Positions 36,310-47,592 of a DNA stretch of 64,000 nucleotides are shown here, piece after piece. The stretch is taken from the NCBI GenBank assembly GCA_933228895.1, contig OW121857.1, forward strand, positions 2,046,001-2,110,000. Direction: 5' to 3'. A program made the position numbers and the translations under genes. The DNA is from Platycnemis pennipes (lineage: Eukaryota > Arthropoda > Insecta > Odonata > Platycnemididae). The notes beneath the pieces are model-generated. The model had not been told where the DNA came from and did not search any database. It saw only the letters and a program-made list of their open reading frames with translations. Within the stretch, counting starts at the first letter, position 1. Each line of letters starts with the position of its first letter.

Positions 36310-36560
36310 TTAAGATAAGAAAGAAAAGAGTGGAGCAGCTGCGACTCCTCGGGATAATAATGTGGTGGCTTGCCTTCTACATCGCAATACTACAGCCGTT
36401 AAAGTAAATGTTACAATGCCTGTAGTGAAATGAGTGTCGCTCTACGGACCACTGTGGTCTCCACCTTCACTCATAAGAATGTTGCTGCCCTCTCCTCCGG
36501 GTGGTGCAGGAATGCATAATTGTTGGCGGCCTCCCGTCGCCAAGTCATGGCAATTTCACA
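36310..36560 (+). repeat. Unnamed dispersed repeat R1, copy 2
   Basis: Second copy of the repeat at 12395-12650 in the same orientation, with scattered substitutions and a deletion of about 6 bp after cttcactcat. It lies about 95 bp upstream of a LINE family 2 tail in the same orientation; copy 1 has no such neighbour on its own strand. Confidence 0.7.
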
Positions 36561-36654
36561 GGTTCTGTATTATTTAGTGGCCTATCTTACCCAGGGATAT
36601 ACCCAATACCCCCTCGAAATTCCGTCGCTTTTTGTCCACAACTGCTTATTCGAC

Positions 36655-36995
36655 GAGTAAAATATCGATCGACCGAGATCGACCGAGTGACAAATGAAGA
36701 AGTGTTACAGAAGAGTGGGAGAAAAGAGAAATCTGCTGAAAACTATAAAAAGAAGACGGGACAACCTAATCGGCCATATCTTAGGACACGTTGGCCTAAT
36801 GAAGACAATCGTCGAGGGAAAAGTGAATGGGAAAATTGGAAAAGGAAGGCCTCGTATGAGTTAAATAAAACAGGTCGTAAAGGACGTGAAAGAGAAGGAC
36901 TGCGTTAATATGAAGAGGTTGGCCGATAGAAGAATCGAGTGGAGGGCTGTGTCAAACCAATCCTAGGATTGTTGACCGAAGATGACGATACGCAC
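36655..36995 (+). mobile_element. 3' tail of LINE family 2
   Basis: Reads through IDRVTNEEVLQKSGRKEKSA, then the frame-shifted equivalents of the RRDNLIGHIL, GLMKTIVEGKV, GKGRPRMS and MKRLADRRIEWRA segments. It ends cctaggattgttgaccgaagatgacgat. The coding frame changes several times, so it is dead. It ends in a short imperfect (GAT)n. Confidence 0.75.
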
Positions 36996-38533
36996 TCAGA
37001 GGGCATCTGACGCCTCCATGCCATGCCATGCCATTGGTACGCCCGTCTCGTATGCAGTATCACATCAACAAAGTAAGGCGATCTTCGCAAAATAATATCA
37101 GATATTCAATTAAATTATGGAACAATGGAATTAATTCATTCATTTTTTGAGTTTTTTAACAAAAGAACATTTACTGCCAGGGACAGTTTTTCCAAAATAA
37201 TATAGGGTAGACCTAGGGGCTATTTCGATAAAATTAAGAAAAATTCTCGCTGGATAAATCCGGTACTGCTGCAAGTGTTTCAGTAAAATAAAAAGGAAAT
37301 CCTCAGGTTTCAGCCAAAGTTAGTCGTGCTTCGTAAGTGAGTGGTGGCCGAATGGCCCAGCGGACATCAGCGGTATTGACAATGTGGCATCCCTCTGAAA
37401 CAGTTAAGGTAGTTGCACAAATCAATTCTTAGATGTGCATGTAACTTTCTGCCCTACTGAAATAGGGTGCGGCTTCCTCAGCTTAGAGCGTACCCAATAC
37501 TTATATCCTTTAACGTATCTAAAATTAGCTGGGATGGACTGAAGTGTCTATTGCAATCTACTTCTCATTAATAAATTAAATAATAAATAAATGACTCTCT
37601 TTAGATCACTTTTTGCGGGGCTTTTCTGATCACACGAGGGGCTATTTCGATCAAAGTTCGGGTCATTATTCCAAAGCATTACATTATTATAGCCTCATTC
37701 CTGCTCTATGTGGGCTTCATTCTATTTGGCAAATGGTTCGTAAGTAAAAAGGAAGGATAAATATAGCAAATGTAAGGAATAAGTATGGAAAATGCCATAA
37801 CTAGCATCAGTGAAGGGTTGCATAGCTCCGTTAATTTGCTCTCAATCGTTGTTAGACCGAATAATAAACATATGATATTATATCTGGCTACATATGTTAA
37901 AACTATGTGTGCACATTAATCCATATGCATGCAATCCATATGCTGACAACACTGCTCTGGAACTACTGTGGTACACAACCCTGGCACGAGTAGAGGTAGT
38001 CTGCAGAAACGGGGGAGGAGAAGCACATTGCTCTTATTACTTGCAATTCTATTTGTGGTCATCTCTCGGTGACATAACTGTGCTTGCAATACAGCATGTC
38101 ATTGCCGAGAATTAAAGAGGCATATTCTCATCAATGACTCACAAACTGCCTTCCATTTTCATCCAACAGAATTCTGTGAGAAAACGTAAGCACGTTTTCA
38201 TAGCGAAAAAAGGGAATCTATTTCGGGACTTGACCTAAATGGCTCTCGCTACCGGGCTCCAAAATCTGAGATGGCTCGTTGAATATTAAATTTTCCCGTC
38301 GATGCCATTCTGCCGTTGTTCAGAATTCTAGCCGGCCCTTATTTTCTCTCTTGGCCCTCGAGGAGTCGTAATAAAGCATGGGGGGGGATCGCTGTGAAAA
38401 TTTTACCGTGAGAGTCTGTCTCAGAGATCAAAGAGCCTTGGAGACGGAGGGTTGCATAAGCGATTCCTTTGTCGACGAGACGTAAGGGAAGTGTAAGGGT
38501 ATCGCTGTTTCACCTCTCACTCTCCCTTTGCAG
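36996..38533. other. Unassigned intron-like sequence
   Basis: No repeat recognised. The last 30 bases before 38534 form a pyrimidine-rich tract that serves as the acceptor of the signal-peptide exon. Confidence 0.4.
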
Positions 38534-38844
38534 GTGTCTCTGACGTCGCGGACCAGCGGACAGCGTTCTCGGCTGGGCCTCTCTCGCGTGCATGCGTGGG
38601 CTCCTGACCCCTTGGGGCCACAGCGGCGGCGGCGGTCCGAGGCCAGGACGGGTGGCGTCTTGCGCGCCGGCGGGCCCTTCCTAGAGGACCCCGCCCCCTC
38701 CTTTCAATATGTGCCTCGGGTGGACATGGCCCTCTGACCTCCTCCAGCGGCGGAAATCCCAGCGTCCTCCTCTGCTGCTGCTGCCCCGCGTGCTCGTCCT
38801 CCTCGCCTTCGCATCCGTGACTTCATGCTCGGCGTCTTCAAGCG
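38534..38844 (+). CDS. First coding exon of a secreted or membrane protein (signal peptide)
   Basis: A polypyrimidine tract and CAG (38531-38533) form an acceptor, and AGCG/GTGAGT forms a strong donor at 38845. Within the exon, ATG at 38709-38711 has A at -3 and is preceded by an in-frame TAG at 38682-38684, which fixes the start. The 45 codons to the donor begin MCLGWTWPSDLLQRRKSQRP and continue into the hydrophobic run PLLLLPRVLVLLAFASVTSC, then SASSS. This is a basic n-region, a Leu-rich h-region and a small-residue cleavage zone. The exon leaves phase 1. The 175 bp before the ATG would be 5' UTR, so the gene has at least one upstream non-coding exon. The mature protein is not identifiable. 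Confidence 0.65.
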
Positions 38845-39810
38845 GTGAGTTTGGACCTCCATCTTTGCCCCCTTCCTCTGGCCGTTGAATGCCCTCATCC
38901 GGGAGGGGCGTCCGCTAGACTTCCTTCGGAGGAGAACAATTCAATGCAATGAGTCGCTTCCCCCCATAGACTGAGACATAGGGCGGCTGACAGCGCCGCG
39001 GCCAGTTCGGAAGCTGTCCTGAGCAAGAAGCCACGTGAGATGAACGCCACCGGGAGTCGAAAACACTTTCAATTTGCTCTATTCAATTTAATTGCAGGGG
39101 TAAGGATCGGAGCGTGGGAAATATTCGCCTAGAGAACACAACATGGAATATTTTCTGTCTCGTGAATAGCCGAAGTTCGTTTGATTGCTATGTGTGGATG
39201 TAATTTAGTGGCAGTGGTAGTTAGAGGCATAGGTGTCGCAGTGATAAATGTAAAGTAGCCAAATTGTAAGAAACATTCTTATTAGTTGGAGAGCAATGAA
39301 AGAAGCGACCACATTGTTTGGTCTCGGCGTAACTGTTATTACACAACAGATACTATGAGAGATTGCACCTTTGAGCTAATTACAAGCTACGGTGATAGCT
39401 GTAATGTTTTCATGGAAGCTATTTCCTCTAGCTATGTAGCAATCCTGTATGTTCTATTGTACTCCCAACTTTGCAATGAACTTACTTTTCGTTGCTCTTT
39501 TTTTCTGTGTATCGCTGAAAGTAGTGAAATGTAATACGCTTCACTCATTACAGGTTTTTAATTAAACCTGACAGCATAAGATTTTCTGAACATCATATAA
39601 ATCGTTGACCTTATCCGTTTATCACTCGTATTCATAAAATATGTCTCATTTATCGCAGCCTGTCTTTTGTAGGGTATTTCCTAAGCCTTTAAAATTTTAA
39701 CTGATCCTGGAATTCACACACCGTTCGTACACACCGTTTGCGACAAGTAATCAACCAGAGAGACACCGAATGAACATCTTCATCCCAAAAAGAATATCTG
39801 AGGAGAGAAA
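38845..39810. other. Unassigned sequence, probably intron after the signal-peptide exon
   Basis: Starts with the donor GTGAGT. No recognised repeat; becomes A+T-rich after about 39060. Confidence 0.4.
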
Positions 39811-39969
39811 GATGAGGATGAGGAAACAATGCACTTCCACAAAATATACAATTTACTCACTCACGACCGTGGTATCGATGCCAACCTGAAGATGATGCTG
39901 AGCATCGAAACCATGGTCGTGAGTGAATAAATTGTATATAATTTGTGGAAGTGTTTCCTCGCCCTCATC
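39811..39969. mobile_element. Foldback element with hammerhead-like centre (copy 2)
   Basis: Left arm 39811-39880 and right arm 39899-39969 are inverted copies, sharing cacttccacaaa, tatacaattta and actcacgacc blocks. At the centre the plus strand reads CTGAAGA (39886-39892), a TGATGC/GCATC stem with a short loop, and GAAACC (39907-39912). The arms then pair as a long continuing stem (ACGACCGTGG with CCATGGTCGT). The equivalent of GGTTTC in the left arm has mutated to GGTATC. No ORF is present. Confidence 0.8.
39862..39930 (+). ncRNA. Hammerhead-ribozyme-like core
   Basis: Core segments CUGAAGA and GAAA flank a stem-loop of about five pairs (stem II), and the flanking arms can pair as stem III. 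A conventional stem I is short or absent in this fold, so cleavage activity cannot be assumed. Confidence 0.45.
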
Positions 39970-40907
39970 ATGAAGGAATTCCGCGTAGTCAGCCAGACAC
40001 CGTCAGCTTCAGAAACATGAGGTTTTAGGACTGTATGCCTGAAGGTAAAATGCCTCGATTGTATTGATGAGGATGATATATCTGCAGAACGGAACTGAGT
40101 GTATGGGGAAAAGTCTATTTGGAGGAAAGAAAACTAAGTTAGCCCCAGGATTGCCATGAAGAAACGAACGAAGAAGGGAAAATTGACGTCCGTTGCATTT
40201 AGGGATTTGAAAAAGGCCTTTGACAACGATGCTCAATCAATGAGAGGGGCTATTATCTAAAGACAGGGGGTTGTGTAACTGCGCTTGAATAATGAGCAAT
40301 CACGCCTCCACTCGGTCACGCCTGAAACCTCAGAATTTGACGAGATTGTGCTCCCCTCTCCCGTTATATTAAATGCCTGCGCCGAGAAATGGAAATATGT
40401 TACTGTATATTTGAGGTATTACAATTATTTACATTTGCAATTTACAAAGTGTATTACAATTTTTTCATCTTGCTACTCTTCTTTGTGATTACACTTCATT
40501 TAAGTTTCTTATCACGTTCTTGCGTCTGAAAAGACAGCAATTTTGAAAGCGGTCCACTTCGGAATACGGTGTTAATTGATAAAATATTCACATTTGAACC
40601 CCGTAGAAACTTTCATTTCAATACTTTTAGTTTTACCGAATGCAAACCTATTTGATCTTGGAGTAGCGCTAAAAGTAATCCCGTAAGATCTTTTTCGAAT
40701 GAAATGGCCGATCTAGATTAAAAATTAGCAGCGATACCTCTTTCTGGACCTTGCAATATCTTCACGAAAAGAACAATGCTGTTTACGGCATCGCCTTCGG
40801 ATGGACTTGTTTAGTATCATTGCAATGGCATCAATGAACATCCCTCGGATACGTAATGAGACATTATGCTCCATTGCGATTTTTAATTCTATTCCCTGTT
40901 TTTTGCT
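39970..40907. other. Unassigned sequence
   Basis: Nothing recognised. Confidence 0.35.
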
Positions 40908-41150
40908 AAGACCGCTTTACACGATACAATTTTTGTGCTATTTCTTGTAAAAACGCTTTTGTATGAGGAAATTGTACCTACCGTATAAAGCGGTAAATTG
41001 TGCGAACGCTTGTGCGAATGTCTGAATGACTGAACGGAAAATATAACCTGTTCTCAGTCCGATCAGACATACTTACAATTTCGTTCAGTTTATCCAAGCG
41101 TTTGTAAAAGAATTTCTACAAAAAATTGTATCGTGTAAAGTGGCCTTTAA
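40908..41150. mobile_element. MITE related to the 33872-34104 element
   Basis: The ends are inverted repeats: gaccgctttacacgataca on the left, and on the right the reverse complement aggccactttacacgataca, extending into AATTTTT. The CTTTACACGATACA core matches the 33872 MITE ends (GGTTACACGATACA). The inside shares blocks with that MITE in opposite orientation (tgcgaatg, tgaac.gaaaata.aacctgttct). TAA flanks both ends, consistent with a 3-bp duplication. Older than the 33872 copy by divergence of its ends. Confidence 0.8.
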
Positions 41151-43345
41151 ACTACGATCTTAATCGACGACGATTCCGAAAGCGTTCCATCTCTTCTCTT
41201 CATGTCCCAGGATGGTTTAAATGCGCAAACCCGGTCAAAAGGTGTAAACCCGGGCCCTGAGCCTTTTTTTCTATAGCACCTTCTAATGCATAAGCTAGAA
41301 TCCTACTAAATTTCAGCTCAATTGGTTTATTAGTTAATGAGGAGACGCACAACATAAAACTGGCAGACAGATTTACAGACAGTCACCATTTCCTTTTCAT
41401 ATATTAGTTTGATGTCACCATTATCCACGTCAAATAGTATGCTGTGCTTCTATAGGAGTGCACCTACTTTCAAAATGTGTAAAGAGACATGACCAATTTT
41501 CCAATGAAAAATGGTCAGTTTATTTCCTTACGTCGTTGAACATAAGCATTTACAAATATAAAATCATATTCACAGTCTATTTCATTCCTCCCGCTGACTA
41601 TTTGGGACTTACATTGTCTTTGAACATGTTAGGGGTTGTCCTCTGATGAAAATTAACTCTTGGTGATAAATTTTGATAGCTCCATTCCTTCTTCGTAGTT
41701 GAATTAAAATGTTGAAATAGTTTCACTTTTCTCTCTGCGCTGTCATTCACCGCTTGAAGACTGTCCATAATCCGCAAGCCGTTCTGGTGGTCCAAATGTT
41801 CATCCTATTCTTGCGTGGGTACATCAAAGAATCCCGTTGGCATTTTCCAATATATTAAAATGCTTTCTCCAATTAGTTGTGGCAAAATCTGACAAAGATG
41901 TCTTAGGAAGGTCTTGCAGTTTGGGAGATACTGTCTTAGATGGGTCAGGTCTTTCCTCACATCTCCTTGTACGGTGTATAAGGTTTTATTTTTAACGCCC
42001 AGAAAGGGATTTGTCAAACAATGAGACTCGTACTTTAAGGAGGCTGCTAGATTCTCCTTTACGCATTCAGGTGCAATCCCTCTGACTTTGAATGAGTTGC
42101 ATTTTAAAGCTAAATAATAATTGAATATGTTACCTGGGCTTCGACAAGATTCCTAATCCTTCTCTCTTCTTTTACTCAGTTTTTCTTCCTTCTTTGATAG
42201 CCTCTGAGCAGTTATTATTTCTTTTCCGATCATGTTAAAATCTTTCCCACTGTTCGGGCCGGAACAGACCTATTTTCCTTTTATTTTTCCATTCTTTTCA
42301 GTTTTTAAATTTCCCTCTTTTTCACCCATTTTTTCCCGCCTGCCTTGGTTTTAGTATATCTTTTGTTTTGTGCGCGTAGAGGGCGCTTTCTAAGTTTCGG
42401 AGACGAAGTCCTGGGAAGAAGGGCATTCTCTCGCCGAAGTTCAGGCGAGACGGTATCTACTCGTATCAGTTCCTTTGTTTTCTCGTCGGAAGTCGAGACG
42501 CGAAGGACATCCAACCGCTGAGGTCAGCGGAGCCAAAGGTAAGGCGGGATTTTCATTCCTTCCTACTCCTTCATTTCTTCCCCTTTTTATTTCTTTTCAT
42601 TTCCCATCTGGTTTCCTGTCGCCCTTCGTCATTTTCATTTCTTTCCGTCTGCAAACGTGAGGCTAGTACCGGCCCTGCATCACCAGACTTTCGTGCGGGA
42701 CAAAACGGCCCCGTGACGCCACCCCCACCAGTCGTGCATTTCGAGGTCCTCTTTTATCAAGTAAGAATTTGACTTCTTCAGCCCAAGCACATTTAACCGG
42801 AAGATTTACCGCACTCTCCTCCTCATGCGTCGCAAAATCTATGGCATCACTGTTTGCAGTGTCGAATAAGTCGTCGACTTTTTACCCCGAGGCTTCTTTT
42901 CCCTTGATCCGCACGGCACTTCCTGCCCTCTTATCTTTCCTCCATCTTACTTTCCTCCATTGTAGAACGTATGACGTAGACGTTGTAGAATTTATCGTTG
43001 TTAACCATGATACCAAAGAAGCACATGGTGAAATGCTGCAGTTTAAATTCAGATTGTTCAAACTCACGGGCCACGGGTTAATTGAAAGTAACCAAATTTT
43101 AGCACGTGAATATAAACTTCATTTGGATCGTTTTGAGGGTAGGAAAATGTAACTTTTCTGAATTCTGAAAAATAAGAGCCACCCTACTGCACATTCATCG
43201 GGTAATTAAGTCCTTCAGAGTAACTCTACAAAGTATTTTCAATTATATCACGTGGCTCATATCAACTGCCTTTGAACAAAACGTTTGTGAAATTGTCGTT
43301 GCATTTTATAATCTTTTTGCTCTGTAGTATTTCGGAAGTGAATAT
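41151..43345. other. Mostly unassigned; possible splice donors near 42539 and 42759
   Basis: No repeat recognised. A CAAAG/GTAAGG donor-like site at 42539 follows a G+C-richer stretch (42390-42538). A second site, ATCAA/GTAAGA, lies near 42759. They could mark non-coding exons or alternative starts, but no acceptor or ATG-initiated frame supports them. Confidence 0.3.
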
Positions 43346-43402
43346 ATCCCCCTGCCACACACCCTCGCGGTGGCTTGCAAGATATTGCGTGGATGTAGAT
43401 GA
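43346..43402 (+). mobile_element. Very short LINE 3' tail, type B
   Basis: Contains ccctgccacacaccctcgcggtggcttgcaagatattgcg followed by tggatgtagatga. Only 57 bp of the LINE 3' end is present. Confidence 0.8.
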
Positions 43403-44324
43403 GATCCTAAAGCATTCAGCCCTCCCTAATCATGTCAATATAAATTGCACATTCGCTCGACCAGTATTGTGGGCGTGTATGGCGTTCCTCCTTCGGACGG
43501 TATTTGTCGCGGTTTCGTTGTGTACGAGACAAGTATACTTGAAGGTCCCTCGGTGGAACTCTCTGATTCCTTCATTGAGTGCTGTGTTACAAAAGAACTC
43601 CGTTGCTTTCCCGGGCGTGTCACTGTGTATCACATGTTGTTTTCCTTGTTTTTGTTTTTACCTTGTTGCTTCATCTTAAACCTTTCATTGATATTGAATG
43701 CAAAACAAAATGAACAAATTTCGTGAGTCAGTATAGGAAGACAGGAGTCGTTTTCCTGTAAATAGCCCAGAAGAGGTGGCCGTTGATATTCGCCGGGAGA
43801 GAGAAGAACACGTTGTGTACGGGGGTGTTTAGCAAGGATTGGGTCTCGTCCCCTAGGCACAGGATATTATTATTATTCACGGGATCACAGGAGCGATGAA
43901 CCTTTCCGTAATTAGCGCTGCGTTGAGAGAGAGCTTCGAATTAGGAAGGTGCACTCCACGAGGAGGATACGAACCCACGACAGCCATGGCAATCAGCGCC
44001 ATAATCCTGAAGGGTACAACTGACCTGTCCGTCACCTCCCCAGAATAATTCCCATCAACTCTACCCACTAACAGAATCATGCAATTCATCGCAGTGGCGT
44101 CAGTTTACATTCATCTGGCTATTTTAGAGAAGCGGAAATGCATTTCATTCCACTGGGAGTTGATTATGTTCCTTACAGTCAGTAGCAATGTAACCTATTT
44201 GAAGTAGCTACACATGTAGTTGTTTGCCTGAGAGCGCGGTTTTCCGGTTGCATTTGAAATGTGATTTCCATTAATTGTTGTACACTCTTAGCTTTATCGT
44301 GTGCATGGGCGCCAAGTGAATCCT
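43403..44324. other. Unassigned sequence with a weak tRNA-like patch
   Basis: On the minus strand near 43955-43975 a B-box-like GGTTCGTATCC occurs. No convincing A box or cloverleaf could be drawn, so I do not call a tRNA or SINE. The rest is featureless. Confidence 0.35.
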
Positions 44325-44395
44325 TTTTTTATGCATGATATGTAGTGCATGTTTGGTGAGAGTTCACCCCCTGCCACACACCTTTATGGTGGATT
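44325..44395 (+). mobile_element. Older LINE 3' tail, type A, left part of interrupted copy
   Basis: Reads ttatgcatgatatgtagtgc, tttggtgagagttcaccccc and tgccacacacctttatggtgg, as in type A copies. It is interrupted at 44396 by the full-length minus-strand LINE and resumes at 48890. Confidence 0.9.
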
Positions 44396-44510
44396 CTACA
44401 TCTACATCTACATCTACACGATACCCTGCAAGCCACCGCGAGGGTGTGTGGCAGGGGGTGAAGGTCACCAAGCATTCACTACTAGCATGCAAGCAAGCAA
44501 CTAAAGGGTC

Positions 44511-47500
44511 TCATGCAACTAGATTGTTAGTATCTATAGTATTTGAGGGGTTAATACATGCATCATGCACTACAGAATACTCTAAAATATTTCCCCTACC
44601 TATCCCTTTCCTATGCTGCCTATTCTGTTCTCTTATAGTACGGGGGAAAAATGCCATTTTGAATCTATCTGTACGACAATCTATCTCTCTAATCTTATTT
44701 ATCTGGTCGAATCTAGCATAATACGCTGGTGTTTTCAATATGTGCCTAACATCTTCAGTAAAGCTATCCGATTGAAATTTCTGCAATAGATTAAATCTGA
44801 ACTTTAATCTACGCTCTGATAATGATTCCCACCCTAATTCTTGTATTAATTCTGATACACTATTAAACCTATCGTAACACCTTTTGACGAACCTAGCTGC
44901 TCTACGCTGCACACTGTCTAGTTCTCTCATCAAACCTAATTCATTAGGATCCCATACACTGGCTGCATACTCAAGGTGGGGCCTAACTAGTGAAAAGTAG
45001 CATCGCTCTTTTGTCTTCTCATCACATTTCCCAAGTACTCTTTTTATAAATCCTAGCTTTCTCTTCGCTCGGCCGCATATTTCCCTTATGTGTCTTCCCC
45101 ACGATAAATCTTTAGTGATTGTTACACCTAAATATCTTACGGTTTCAACGTTTTCGATCTTCGTGTTATTAATTCTATAGGATCGCTCTATCGAATTATT
45201 CCTCCTCCAAAAATTGATAGCTACACACTTTTTAAGGTTGAGTTCTAACTGCCATTTGTCGCACCACTCTTGAATTGCATCTAAATCCTTGCTAAGTGAT
45301 TTCGTGTCCTCTTCGTTTGATATACCCCTGTACACCACCGCATCGTCTGCAAAAAGTCTAAGGTTACTACTAACTACGGTACCCAAATCGTTTATGTATA
45401 AAAGAAATAGAAGCGGACCTACTACGCTACCCTGGGGAACTCCCGATGTGACTTCGATTGTGTCCGACATGATACCATCTATGACAACCCTCTGCTCTCG
45501 CCCACTTAAGAATTCTTTTACCCAACATACAACGTCTTTATTTATACCAAAACTCTCTAACTTCAAGATTAATTTGTCATGAGGAACTTTATCGAAGGCC
45601 TTCTTAAAATCTAAAAATATCGCATCAACTTCAGTACTGCTTTCGCCGTGGACTAAAATATCGTGTACGAATAAAGCTAATTGTGTCTCGCAGGATCTAC
45701 CTTTCCGGAACCCATGCTGGCTGTTTATGAGTAATCCCTGACTATCCAAATGCCCCATGATCGAACTGACTACTATGTGCTCAAATATCTTACAAGAGAT
45801 TGACGTGAGTGAAATGGGTCTGTAGTTACTAGGTTCTTCCCTATCACCGCTTTTAAATATAGGTGTAATGTTAGCTACTTTCCAATCCTTGGGTACTGTG
45901 TGGTTCTTTAGTGTTTTATTGAATATTATTTCTAGATAGGGGGCTATTTCAGAAGCTAATGTTTTATAAACTCTGGAAGGAATTTGATCGGGACCTGGTG
46001 CTTTGTTTTTACTTATGCTTTTTAACTGCTGCTCTATTCCGCGACATGAAATGTTTATTTCGGGCATTTGCTCACTGAAAGTGTTCGGCGGTGGTTCCAC
46101 TGCGTTTTGTGACGATGAGTTGAATACACTTTGGAAAAAGGTGTTTAAAGTATTGGCTTTTTCTACACTGCTGGTGACTCTGATTCCTTTATCATTTTTA
46201 AGTGTGTGCACTGTGGACTTATTTCCCTGAAGCTCTCTCACATATGACCAAAACGCTTTAGGATTGCTATCTAAATATTCTCCTAACATCTTGCTCTTGA
46301 AATGTGATAACGCTTGCCGACATGATTTCCTTGCTAATGCTCTCGATTTTTTATAGTTTTGAACTAGCTCATTTTTTTCCTCTACCGATAGACCCCGTCT
46401 GGCATTTTTCATCTTAGCGTGGCATACCCTTTGTCGCTTTAGTGATTTCCTAACCTCTGCGTTATACCACCTTGGCTCTGTATTATCACTAATATATTTA
46501 CTTGGTATGTATTTATGAACTGCGTTACGGGTGACCTCAAGAAATTCTCTCCACGAATCCTCTGTATTTAATCCTTTGCTTTGTTCGCTGAATACATTAA
46601 ACGCTTCCCTTAATTCCTCTTTCATACCGTCGTAATTTGCCTTGCCAAATAAGTACACCCTCCTCCTTGGTTTATAATGTCTTTCAACGCCTACAATAAA
46701 TTTCGCATGCACTATTTTATGGTCACTAATTCCTGTGTCTGTAACTGTATTTAGAACTCGCTCGGGTATATTTGTTGCTAATAAGTCTAGAATGTTGTTT
46801 CCCCTGGTCGGCTCTGTTACTAGCTGTTGTAAAGAATGTGTCGTAAAGGTGTTCAACAGTGATTCGCAATGTTCCTTATCCTTACCTCCTGCAATGAAAC
46901 TACACGTATTCCAGTCTATCGAGGGGAGATTGAAATCTCCGCCTACTATTATTCCTCTATCATTCTTCCCAGAAAGTAATGTGCGTATCTCTGACTCTAG
47001 CTCTATTATAGAATTGACGTCTGTGTCCGGTGGCCTGTAATATGCACCTACATATATCTGTTTTGCTTTACTACTTTTACTTTTAACGGAACACCAAATA
47101 CTTTCTACATTTCGCTCTGAAATAAGTTCTCTTCTACTGACATACGGGTCCTTCACAGCTATGAAAACTCCTCCTCCGTTTCTGCTTACTCTATCCTTTC
47201 TGTATACTGTAAAACACTTCGGAAATACTTCATGATCTGATATGTCCTTCGAAAGCCAGCTTTCTGTACCTACGATTATATCTGCATTAGTACTCTTAAT
47301 GAGGTGGTGAAATTCTGCTACTTTATTTCTTATACTACGACAATTCACTACTATCACTGAAATTTTTTCTTCCAATCTGTTTCTCTCTTGGTGCTCCTTT
47401 CCAACTAAAATTTTCCTCGATAATTTTTTGACGAACAAACTATTTGGTCTACCTCTTACCTTTGATGAAATATCATGTTCGTTCTCTCCATGTGTTTTTC

Positions 47501-47546
47501 TCTGACCTTCTAAAACTACTCTGCATGTTCTGTCAAATTCTTGCAC
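44511..47546 (-). CDS. LINE ORF2: APE endonuclease and reverse transcriptase
   Basis: Encodes the enzyme that nicks target DNA and copies element RNA (target-primed reverse transcription). Counting from codon 47546: VNCRSIRNK (about 67-75), GTESWL with catalytic Glu95, AYYRPP (168-173), GGDFN (Asp204, Asn206) and SDHK (Asp275, His276) form the APE-type endonuclease. The RT has KAPGPDQIP (515-523), NYRPISLTSISCK (574-586), GFRKGRSCETQ (612-622), FLDFKKAFDKVPH (Asp646), GVPQGSVVGPLLF (702-714) and FADD (732-735). A C-terminal region continues to residue 1011. There is no ATG before Met308; the codon at 47546 is GTG. The open frame extends upstream to 47627 and overlaps ORF1 by 35 nt in the +1 frame. 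Translation probably needs reinitiation or frameshifting. All visible catalytic residues are present. Confidence 0.93.
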   Translation of the reverse strand: MQEFDRTCRVVLEGQRKTHGENEHDISSKVRGRPNSLFVKKLSRKILVGKEHQERNRLEEKISVIVVNCRSIRNKVAEFHHLIKSTNADIIVGTESWLSKDISDHEVFPKCFTVYRKDRVSRNGGGVFIAVKDPYVSRRELISERNVESIWCSVKSKSSKAKQIYVGAYYRPPDTDVNSIIELESEIRTLLSGKNDRGIIVGGDFNLPSIDWNTCSFIAGGKDKEHCESLLNTFTTHSLQQLVTEPTRGNNILDLLATNIPERVLNTVTDTGISDHKIVHAKFIVGVERHYKPRRRVYLFGKANYDGMKEELREAFNVFSEQSKGLNTEDSWREFLEVTRNAVHKYIPSKYISDNTEPRWYNAEVRKSLKRQRVCHAKMKNARRGLSVEEKNELVQNYKKSRALARKSCRQALSHFKSKMLGEYLDSNPKAFWSYVRELQGNKSTVHTLKNDKGIRVTSSVEKANTLNTFFQSVFNSSSQNAVEPPPNTFSEQMPEINISCRGIEQQLKSISKNKAPGPDQIPSRVYKTLASEIAPYLEIIFNKTLKNHTVPKDWKVANITPIFKSGDREEPSNYRPISLTSISCKIFEHIVVSSIMGHLDSQGLLINSQHGFRKGRSCETQLALFVHDILVHGESSTEVDAIFLDFKKAFDKVPHDKLILKLESFGINKDVVCWVKEFLSGREQRVVIDGIMSDTIEVTSGVPQGSVVGPLLFLLYINDLGTVVSSNLRLFADDAVVYRGISNEEDTKSLSKDLDAIQEWCDKWQLELNLKKCVAINFWRRNNSIERSYRINNTKIENVETVRYLGVTITKDLSWGRHIREICGRAKRKLGFIKRVLGKCDEKTKERCYFSLVRPHLEYAASVWDPNELGLMRELDSVQRRAARFVKRCYDRFNSVSELIQELGWESLSERRLKFRFNLLQKFQSDSFTEDVRHILKTPAYYARFDQINKIREIDCRTDRFKMAFFPRTIREQNRQHRKGIGRGNILEYSVVHDACINPSNTIDTNNLVA

Positions 47547-47592
47547 GATTTTTCCCCCGCGGATTGACCTGCACTCTGGGCTACCACCTGAG

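Noticed and set aside
38704..38898. Minus-strand open frame with an RMRRRGGRARGAAAAEEDAG-like sequence
   Set aside because: Antisense of the signal-peptide exon; low-complexity composition explains the openness.
43900..44080. Another tRNA-derived SINE on the minus strand
   Set aside because: Only a B-box-like string is clear. No A box at the right spacing, no tail and no target-site duplication were found.
44396..44420. CRISPR-like or satellite array (repeated tctaca units)
   Set aside because: It is the TAGATG-type 3' microsatellite of the LINE and occurs at the end of the other copies too.
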